Source of the DNA: Lysobacter_C sp966210725
Lineage (GTDB): Bacteria; Pseudomonadota; Gammaproteobacteria; Xanthomonadales; Xanthomonadaceae
Direction: 5' to 3'
Length of the DNA stretch: 13,060 nt
Assembly: GCA_966210725.1 (NCBI GenBank)
Contig: CBIHLN010000076.1
Location: 1 to 13,060, forward strand
The translations under genes and the position numbers were made by a program. The notes under the pieces were generated by a model. That model saw only the letters and a list, made by a program, of their open reading frames with translations. It did not search any database and was not told the origin of the DNA. Below, piece after piece: positions 7,142 through 13,060 of this stretch; within the stretch, counting starts at the first letter, position 1, and each line of letters starts with the position of its first letter.

Positions 7142-9760
7142 ATGAAGACGAACACGCCCGCCCCCCGTACCGCCCATCGCCACGCCCTGTCCGCCGGCAT
7201 CAGGATCGCCCTCGTGGCGGCCGCCCTGTCCACCAGCGGCCTGGCACTCGCGCAGCAGGCGCAGGACGAACCGCCGCCCCCCGCCCCGCCGTCCGAGTCC
7301 ACCACCACGTTGGACACCGTCTCGGTGCTCGGCACCCGCAGCAAGCCCCGCACCGAAGCCACCTCGGCGGTGCCCATCGACATCCTGGGCGGCGAGGAAT
7401 TCCACAACCAGCCGTCGGTCGACGTGCTCGACAAGCTGCGCGTGCTGGTGCCGTCCTTCAACGTCAGCACGATTCCCATCGACGACGCCGCCACCCTGGT
7501 GCGCCCGGCCAACCTGCGCGGCCTGCCGCCGGACAACACGCTGGTGCTGGTCAACGGCAAGCGCCGCCACCGCGCGGCGGTCATCACCTTCCTCGGCCAC
7601 GGCCTGTCGGACGGCTCGCAGGGCCCGGACATCTCGGTGTTCCCGTCGCTGGCGCTGGAGCAGGTCGAAGTGCTGCGCGACGGCGCGGCGGCCCAATATG
7701 GCTCGGACGCCATCGCCGGCGTCATCAACTTCGGCCTGAAGCGGCTCGACCACGGCGGCACCGTGGAAGCCTTTGCGGGCGAATACTACGAGGGCGACGG
7801 CTTCACCCAGCAGTACTCGGCGCAGGTCGGACTGCCGCTGACCGAGCGCGGGTTCGCCACCCTCACCGCCGAGTGGCGCAGCGCCGACCCGACCTCGCGC
7901 AGCGTGCAGCGCGACGATGCCGCGGCCGCCATCGCCGCCGGCTATCCGGATGTCCCCGACCCGGCGCAGATCTGGGGCTCGCCCGAGGTCAACGAGGACT
8001 TCAAGTTCGTCGCCAACATGGGGTACTCCGGTGACACCGTCGACACGTACCTGTTCGGCAACGTCGCCCGGCGCGACGTCACCGGCGGGTTCTACTACCG
8101 CGACCCGACCAGCCGTGCCGGCGTCTACTCCAACGACGGCGGGCAGACCCTGCTGGTGGGCAGCCTGAGCGGCGGCGCCTGCCCGACCATCGCGTTGCGC
8201 GATGCGGATGGCAACCTGCTGCCGTACGCTGGCGTCGGCGCGGCTGTCGATGCACTTCCGGACGATTGCTTCACCTTCCTCTCGCAGTTGCCGGGCGGAT
8301 TCACGCCGCGCTTCGGTGGCGAGATGGAGGACAGCTCGGTCGTGGCCGGCATCAAAGGGGTCTGGGGCGACGGCTGGCATTGGGACCTGAGCGGCGCGTT
8401 CGGGCGCAACGAAATCGACTTCTACATGCTCAACACCGTCAACGCCTCGACCGGCCCCGACCAACCGGCCGGGTTGCGGTTCTCGCCGGGCGGCAACGTG
8501 CAGACGGAAACCAATTTCAACTTCGACCTGAGCCGTGACTTCGACACCGGGTTCACCAGCGGTCCGCTGACGCTGGCAGCGGGCGTGGAATGGCGCGAGG
8601 AGGAATTCCAGATCAAGGCCGGTGACGGCCCGTCGACCGCCATCGGACCGCTGACCGAGCAGGGATTCAGCATCGGCTCCAATGGGTTCCCTGGTTTCAG
8701 CCCGAGCACGGCCGGTACGTTCGACCGCGACAACTGGGCGGTGTATGTCGACGCCGAAGCCCGCCTCACCGGGCAACTGCTGCTGGCAGCCGCGGTGCGC
8801 CACGAGGATTTCAGCGACTTCGGCGGCACCACCAACTGGAAGCTGACCGGGCGCTACGATTTCACCGACACCTTCGCCATGCGTGGTGCCGTCAGCACGG
8901 GCTTCCGTGCGCCGACCCCGGGTCAGGCCAATGTCAGCCAGGTGACCACCGCCTTCATCGACGGCGAGCTGCGCGATACCGCCACGCTGCCACCGGCCCT
9001 GCTCGCCGGCCTGTTCCCCGGTGCCGAACCGCTGCAACCGGAGGAGTCGAAGAACGCCTCGCTGGGCATGGTGTGGAACAGCGGTGCCTGGCTGGTGACG
9101 GCCGACGCCTACCGCATCGAAGTGACGGATCGCATCGCCCGCAGCACCGATTTCGACGTGACCCAGGAGCAGCGCGACGAGCTGGCCGCCCGGGGCCGCC
9201 CGGATCTCGGGTCGTTGAGCCGCGTCGGCTTCTTCGTCAATGATTTCGACACCACCACCAGCGGCGTTGACCTCGTCGCCAGTGTCGACAGTGGCCACTT
9301 CGGTGGCGACACCACGTACTCGCTGGCCGCCAACTGGAACCGGACCGAAGTCGACGACTTCACCCCGGGCATCATCAGCGAGGCGCGCATCAAGAAGATC
9401 GAGGAATCGCTGCCGCGCACCAAGGGCTACATGGGCATCGACCACCAGCGCGAGGTTTTCCACGCCAACCTGCGCGTGAACTACTACGGCTCGTTCTACG
9501 AGGACCACCTCGACAGCGACGTGGTGCTGGCGGAGGACGGCGGCCTGCCGATCGACGGCGACAGCGCGGTCACGGTCGATGCCGAGATCGGCTGGCGGTT
9601 CGCCTCTGGCCTGTATTTCAGCGCTGGCGCGCAGAACCTGTTCGACCACGTGCCCGACGACAACCCGTGGGGTGGCGTCGCCGGTGCGCAGTACCCGGTG
9701 CACGCGCCGTACGGGTTCAACGGCGGCTTCTACTATGCGCGGGTCGGTTACACGTTCTGA
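7142..9760 (+). CDS. TonB-dependent outer-membrane receptor
   Basis: Predicted 872-residue outer-membrane active transporter that takes up a scarce ligand (metal chelate, vitamin, sugar or peptide) with energy from TonB-ExbBD. A signal peptide (residues 1-37, ending ALA) is followed by a short Pro-rich segment, a TonB-box-like TLDTVSVLG (56-64) and a plug domain. The plug holds NLRGLPPDNTLVLVNGKRRH and, from residue 178, LRDGAAAQYGSDAIAGVINF, a hallmark of the family. The rest is a long beta-barrel ending in YARVGYTF with the terminal Phe needed for barrel assembly. ATG 7142 has GGAGAG at a 6-base gap; an in-frame ATG at 7094 lacks this and would put 16 residues before the signal. The mature protein has only two cysteines (347 and 376), in a probable extracellular loop. 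No TonB partner, transporter or regulator gene lies beside it, so the ligand cannot be named. Confidence 0.95.
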   Translation: MKTNTPAPRTAHRHALSAGIRIALVAAALSTSGLALAQQAQDEPPPPAPPSESTTTLDTVSVLGTRSKPRTEATSAVPIDILGGEEFHNQPSVDVLDKLRVLVPSFNVSTIPIDDAATLVRPANLRGLPPDNTLVLVNGKRRHRAAVITFLGHGLSDGSQGPDISVFPSLALEQVEVLRDGAAAQYGSDAIAGVINFGLKRLDHGGTVEAFAGEYYEGDGFTQQYSAQVGLPLTERGFATLTAEWRSADPTSRSVQRDDAAAAIAAGYPDVPDPAQIWGSPEVNEDFKFVANMGYSGDTVDTYLFGNVARRDVTGGFYYRDPTSRAGVYSNDGGQTLLVGSLSGGACPTIALRDADGNLLPYAGVGAAVDALPDDCFTFLSQLPGGFTPRFGGEMEDSSVVAGIKGVWGDGWHWDLSGAFGRNEIDFYMLNTVNASTGPDQPAGLRFSPGGNVQTETNFNFDLSRDFDTGFTSGPLTLAAGVEWREEEFQIKAGDGPSTAIGPLTEQGFSIGSNGFPGFSPSTAGTFDRDNWAVYVDAEARLTGQLLLAAAVRHEDFSDFGGTTNWKLTGRYDFTDTFAMRGAVSTGFRAPTPGQANVSQVTTAFIDGELRDTATLPPALLAGLFPGAEPLQPEESKNASLGMVWNSGAWLVTADAYRIEVTDRIARSTDFDVTQEQRDELAARGRPDLGSLSRVGFFVNDFDTTTSGVDLVASVDSGHFGGDTTYSLAANWNRTEVDDFTPGIISEARIKKIEESLPRTKGYMGIDHQREVFHANLRVNYYGSFYEDHLDSDVVLAEDGGLPIDGDSAVTVDAEIGWRFASGLYFSAGAQNLFDHVPDDNPWGGVAGAQYPVHAPYGFNGGFYYARVGYTF

Positions 9761-9779
9761 CGCCCGTTTGCCCGACGGC

Positions 9780-9811
9780 AAAAAAAAGAGCCCCGCATCG
9801 CGGGGCTCTTT
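9780..9811. terminator. Bidirectional intrinsic terminator shared by the receptor gene and putA
   Basis: The arms AAAGAGCCCCGC (9785-9796) and GCGGGGCTCTTT (9800-9811) pair perfectly around a 3-base loop. Read on the minus strand, the hairpin is followed by eight T's (the A-run 9780-9787), an ideal terminator for putA. On the plus strand only TTT follows, giving weaker termination of the receptor gene. It lies between the two convergent stop codons. Confidence 0.93.
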
Positions 9812-9854
9812 CATTGCGGCGCCGGCACGTCGCCCGCGACGCCCGCGGGTCGGA

Positions 9855-12800
9855 TCAGTCGCCCAGCGTCAGCAGCGACGCATTGCCGCCCGAGGCCGTG
9901 GTGTTGATCGTGATGACCTTCTCGGTGGTGAAGCGCGGCAGGTAGTGCGGACCGCCGGCCTTCGGGCCCGTGCCCGACAGGCCCTGGCCACCGAAGGGCT
10001 GCACGCCGACCACCGCACCGATCTGGTTGCGGTTGACGTAGCAGTTGCCGACGCGGGCGCGCGAGGCGATGTAGTCCACGGTCTGGTCGATGCGGGAGTG
10101 GATGCCCAGCGTCAGGCCGTAGCCGGTGGTGTTGATCTGGGCGAGCACGCCGTCGAGGTCGTTGCCGTTCCAGCGCAGCACGTGCAGCACCGGCCCGAAG
10201 ATCTCCTCGTGCAGCTGGTCCAGCGAGCGCAGCGCGTAGGCGCGCGGCGCGAAGAACGTGCCGTGCGCGGTGTCCTCGTTCATCGGCGCCTGCGCGATCA
10301 AGGTGGCCTCGCGGTCCATGCGTGCGACGTGGTCACGCAGCATCTTCATCGCGTCCTCGTCGATCACCGGGCCGACGTCGGTCGACAGCAGGCCCGGGTC
10401 GCCCACGCGCAGTTCGGCCATCGCGCCGGCGAGCATCTGCTCGACCTTGTCGGCGATGTCCTCCTGCACGAACAGGATGCGCGCGGCCGAACAGCGCTGG
10501 CCGGCCGAGGTGAAGGCCGAGGCCATCACGTCCTTGACCAGCTGCTCGGGCAGGCACGAGGAGTCGGCGATCAGCGCGTTCTGGCCGCCGGTCTCGGCGA
10601 TCAGCACGGCAATGGCGGCGTCGCGCGCGGCCAGGGCGCGGTTGATGGCGCGCGCGGTGTTGGTGGAGCCGGTGAAGGCGACGCCGGCCACGCGCGGGTC
10701 TTTGGTCAGCGCCGCGCCGACGGTGGCGCCGTCGCCCGGGACGAACTGCAGCACGGCCTCGGGCACGCCGGCCTCGTGCAGCAGCTGCGTGGCGACGTAA
10801 CCGACCAGGCTGGTCTGCTCGGCCGGCTTGGCGATCACCGTGTTGCCGGCGGCCAGCGCCGCGGCGACCTGGCCGGTGTAGATCGCCAGCGGGAAGTTCC
10901 ACGGGCTGATGCACACGAACACGCCGCGCCCGGACAGGTGCAGCGTGTTGGATTCGCCGGTCGGGCCGGGCAGCACTTCCGGTGCGAACAGCTCGCGCGC
11001 CTGCGCGGCGTAGTAGCGCAGGAAGTCGACGGCCTCGCGCACCTCGGCCACGCCATCGGGGATGCTCTTGCCGGCCTCCTTGGTGCACATCGCGATGAAC
11101 AGCGGCATGCGCGCTTCCATCAGGTCGGCGGCGTGCTCCAGGATCGCCGCGCGGCTGGCCGCCGGGGTCGCGTTCCAGCCCTCGTGCGCGGCCACGGCAT
11201 TGGCCAGCGCACGCTCGACGGTGGCGCTGTCGGCCGGGGTCCAGTGGCCGGCCACCTCGCGGCGGTCGGCCGGGTTGGTGGAGTCGATCGGCTCACCTGC
11301 CGAGGTTGCGCCCGGCACCAGCGGCGTGGCGGTCCAGCGCTGCGCGGCGGCCGCGTTGACCTGCTCGGCCAGCTGGCGCAGTTGATCGTCGTTGGCGAGG
11401 TTCACGCCCATGGAATTGTTCCTCTGGATGCCGAAGCTGCGGTACAGGTCGACCGGCAGCGGAATGCGGGGGTGCGGGATCTGCTCGAACGCGGCCACGG
11501 TCTCGACCGGGTCGCGCACCAGGTCCTCGATGGCGACGGCCTCGTCGGTGATGCGGTTGACGAAGCTGGAGTTGGCGCCGTTCTCCAGCAGGCGGCGCAC
11601 CAGGTACGGCAGCAGGTCCTCGTGGCTGCCGACCGGCGCGTACACGCGGCACGGCGCGTCCAGGCGGTCGGCCGGGATGACTTCCGCGTACAGGTCGTCG
11701 CCCATGCCGTGCAGCTTCTGGAACTCGAAGCGCCCCGCGCGGCCCAGCATCGCCGCGCGGCGGTGGATGGCCGCGATGGTGTGCGCGTTGTGGGTGGCGA
11801 ACATCGGGTAGATGGCATCGCCCGCTTCCAGCATGCGCCGCGCGCAGGCCAGGTACGACACGTCGGTGTTGGGCTTGCGGGTGAACACCGGGTAGCCGGC
11901 CTGACCGTCGACCTGCGCGCGCTTGACCTCGCTGTCCCAGTAGGCGCCCTTGACCAGTCGCACCGGGATGCGGCGGCCATGGCGGCGTGCCAGGTCGGCG
12001 ATGAAGTCGATCACCTCCGGCGCGCGCTTCTGGTAGGCCTGCACGGCCAGGCCGTAGCCCTCCCAGCCGTCCAGCGACGGATCGGCGTAGGCCGCGGCGA
12101 TGACGTCCAGCGACAGCTCCAGCCGGTCGGCCTCCTCGGCATCGACGGTGAAGCCGATGCCGTGGCCGCGCGCCAGCTGCGCCAGCTCCAGCACGCGCGG
12201 GGTGAGCTCGGCCAGCACGCGCTCGCGCTGGGCATGCTCGTAGCGCGGGTGCAGCGCCGACAGCTTCACCGAGATGCTGTGCGCGCCGAACACCTCGGCG
12301 CCGGCGTGCGCGCCGCTGCGTCCGATCGCCTCGATCGCGTCGCGGTAGGCCTGCAGGTAGCGTGCGGCATCGGCGGCCGTCAGTGCGGCCTCGCCGAGCA
12401 TGTCGAACGAATAGCGGTAGGCGGCGTTGGCGCCCTTCTTCGCGCGCGACAGCGCCTCCCCGATCGTCCGGCCCATCACGAACTGGTGCCCCATGATCCG
12501 CATCGCCTGGCGCACCGCCAGCCGGATCACTGGCTCGCCGACGCGGCCCACCAGGCGCTTGAACGCGCCATGGACGTCGCGCTTGGTGTCGTCGGCCAGG
12601 TCGACCAGGTGGCCGGTCAGCATCAGGCCCCAGGTGGAGGCGTTGACCAGCACCGAGTCGGACTGGCCCATGTGGCGCTTCCAGTCGGCGTCGCCCAGCT
12701 TGTCGCGGATCAGCTTGTCGGCGGTGTCCTGGTCGGGGATGCGCAGCAGCGCCTCGGCCACGCACATCAGCAGCACGCCCTCCTCGCTGCCCAGGTCGTA

Positions 12801-13060
12801 CTGGCGCATGAAGGCCTCGATTGCGCCCTGGTGCCGGGCACGGGCGCGCACGCGCGCGACCAGGTCGGCCGCCATCGCCTGCACCGCGGTCCGGTCGGCA
12901 TCGGGCAGGCGGGCCTGGTTGAGCTGGGCGCGGACATGGGCGGCCTCGTCCCGGACCCAGCCGGCGGTGATGGCGGCGCGTGGGGCAGCGGGCGGGGCAG
13001 GCAGTTCGGGCGCGATCAGCGCGCGCGCACCGCCGTCGAGGGCAGGGGGGGGTGTGTGCA
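9855..13060 (-). CDS. putA: Bifunctional proline dehydrogenase / L-glutamate gamma-semialdehyde dehydrogenase (N-terminus missing)
   Basis: This enzyme oxidises proline to glutamate in two steps: an FAD-dependent dehydrogenase makes pyrroline-5-carboxylate and passes electrons to the quinone pool, then an NAD-dependent aldehyde dehydrogenase finishes. About 1067 residues are visible. The arm and helical part (DLGSEEGVLLMCVAEALLRIP) come first. The proline dehydrogenase barrel follows, with RLVKGAYWDSE, FATHNAHT, KLHGMGDDLY and the substrate-binding RRLLE (11583-11597). The aldehyde dehydrogenase half has ISPWNFPLAIYTGQ, FTGST, the general-base region AETGGQN and the catalytic Cys in GQRCSA (10491-10493). 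The end is GTGPKAGGPHYLPRF and then TASGGNASLLTLGD, with no extra C-terminal domain between. The frame is open to the right edge. The first in-frame GTG (12884) lies inside the conserved arm, so the true start is beyond 13060. Whether a DNA-binding ribbon-helix-helix precedes it cannot be seen. Confidence 0.97.
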   Translation of the reverse strand, partial: HTPPPALDGGARALIAPELPAPPAAPRAAITAGWVRDEAAHVRAQLNQARLPDADRTAVQAMAADLVARVRARARHQGAIEAFMRQYDLGSEEGVLLMCVAEALLRIPDQDTADKLIRDKLGDADWKRHMGQSDSVLVNASTWGLMLTGHLVDLADDTKRDVHGAFKRLVGRVGEPVIRLAVRQAMRIMGHQFVMGRTIGEALSRAKKGANAAYRYSFDMLGEAALTAADAARYLQAYRDAIEAIGRSGAHAGAEVFGAHSISVKLSALHPRYEHAQRERVLAELTPRVLELAQLARGHGIGFTVDAEEADRLELSLDVIAAAYADPSLDGWEGYGLAVQAYQKRAPEVIDFIADLARRHGRRIPVRLVKGAYWDSEVKRAQVDGQAGYPVFTRKPNTDVSYLACARRMLEAGDAIYPMFATHNAHTIAAIHRRAAMLGRAGRFEFQKLHGMGDDLYAEVIPADRLDAPCRVYAPVGSHEDLLPYLVRRLLENGANSSFVNRITDEAVAIEDLVRDPVETVAAFEQIPHPRIPLPVDLYRSFGIQRNNSMGVNLANDDQLRQLAEQVNAAAAQRWTATPLVPGATSAGEPIDSTNPADRREVAGHWTPADSATVERALANAVAAHEGWNATPAASRAAILEHAADLMEARMPLFIAMCTKEAGKSIPDGVAEVREAVDFLRYYAAQARELFAPEVLPGPTGESNTLHLSGRGVFVCISPWNFPLAIYTGQVAAALAAGNTVIAKPAEQTSLVGYVATQLLHEAGVPEAVLQFVPGDGATVGAALTKDPRVAGVAFTGSTNTARAINRALAARDAAIAVLIAETGGQNALIADSSCLPEQLVKDVMASAFTSAGQRCSAARILFVQEDIADKVEQMLAGAMAELRVGDPGLLSTDVGPVIDEDAMKMLRDHVARMDREATLIAQAPMNEDTAHGTFFAPRAYALRSLDQLHEEIFGPVLHVLRWNGNDLDGVLAQINTTGYGLTLGIHSRIDQTVDYIASRARVGNCYVNRNQIGAVVGVQPFGGQGLSGTGPKAGGPHYLPRFTTEKVITINTTASGGNASLLTLGD

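Noticed and set aside
7139..9814. A 891-codon open frame on the minus strand opposite the TonB-dependent receptor gene
   Set aside because: It mirrors the receptor gene, its product is Arg/Gly/Ala/His-rich low-complexity sequence with no family motif, and such antisense frames are expected at this GC content. The receptor frame has a signal peptide, ribosome binding site and clear motifs.
11293..12765. A 490-codon alternative minus-strand frame inside putA
   Set aside because: It is an out-of-frame translation of putA, rich in Arg/Gly/Pro, with no motif. The putA frame is continuous, so it does not signal a frameshift.
1..13060. Search for mobile elements, CRISPR arrays, tRNA genes, defence or toxin-antitoxin genes
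   Set aside because: No repeat-spacer pattern, transposase, integrase, tRNA-like fold or defence-type domain was seen, and codon use is uniform across the window. This was by eye only; a covariance-model and profile search would be decisive.

Overview
The window reads as chromosomal DNA from a very GC-rich gammaproteobacterium, most likely of the Xanthomonadaceae (Lysobacter/Luteimonas-like). This rests on remembered protein-family resemblance, the envelope-rich gene content (FadL porin, TonB-dependent receptor, EnvC) and strong G/C third-codon bias, not on a database search. Seven protein genes are supported. The first and last run off the window edges. No tRNA, rRNA, CRISPR array, insertion sequence, phage gene or toxin/defence gene was seen.

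Left part, plus strand (1-4036): gpmI (5' end missing), an EnvC-type amidase activator and a periplasmic S41 carboxyl-terminal processing protease. gpmI and envC overlap at a TGATG junction, so they are probably co-transcribed and translationally coupled. The protease follows after 117 bp with its own ribosome binding site. EnvC and the protease both act in the periplasm on cell-wall turnover. gpmI is the glycolytic gene that usually sits in front of them.

Middle, minus strand (4061-5257): a small DUF1820 protein, convergent with the protease gene, and an intramembrane rhomboid protease. The rhomboid gene diverges from a FadL-family outer-membrane transporter (5493-6839, plus), which ends in a strong intrinsic terminator.

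Right part: an intergenic stretch (6891-7141) with an AT-rich island and a cluster of palindromes precedes a TonB-dependent receptor (7142-9760, plus). The receptor converges on putA (minus, 9855 to the right edge), the bifunctional flavoenzyme that oxidises proline to glutamate. One hairpin at 9780-9811 lies between the two stop codons and is built to terminate both genes, more strongly for putA.

Overall this is a housekeeping and envelope region. I did not find a convincing undescribed system. The items most worth a second look are the palindrome-dense leader of the receptor gene, the single cysteine pair in that receptor, the shared bidirectional terminator, the envC/protease pairing and the compact PutA architecture.
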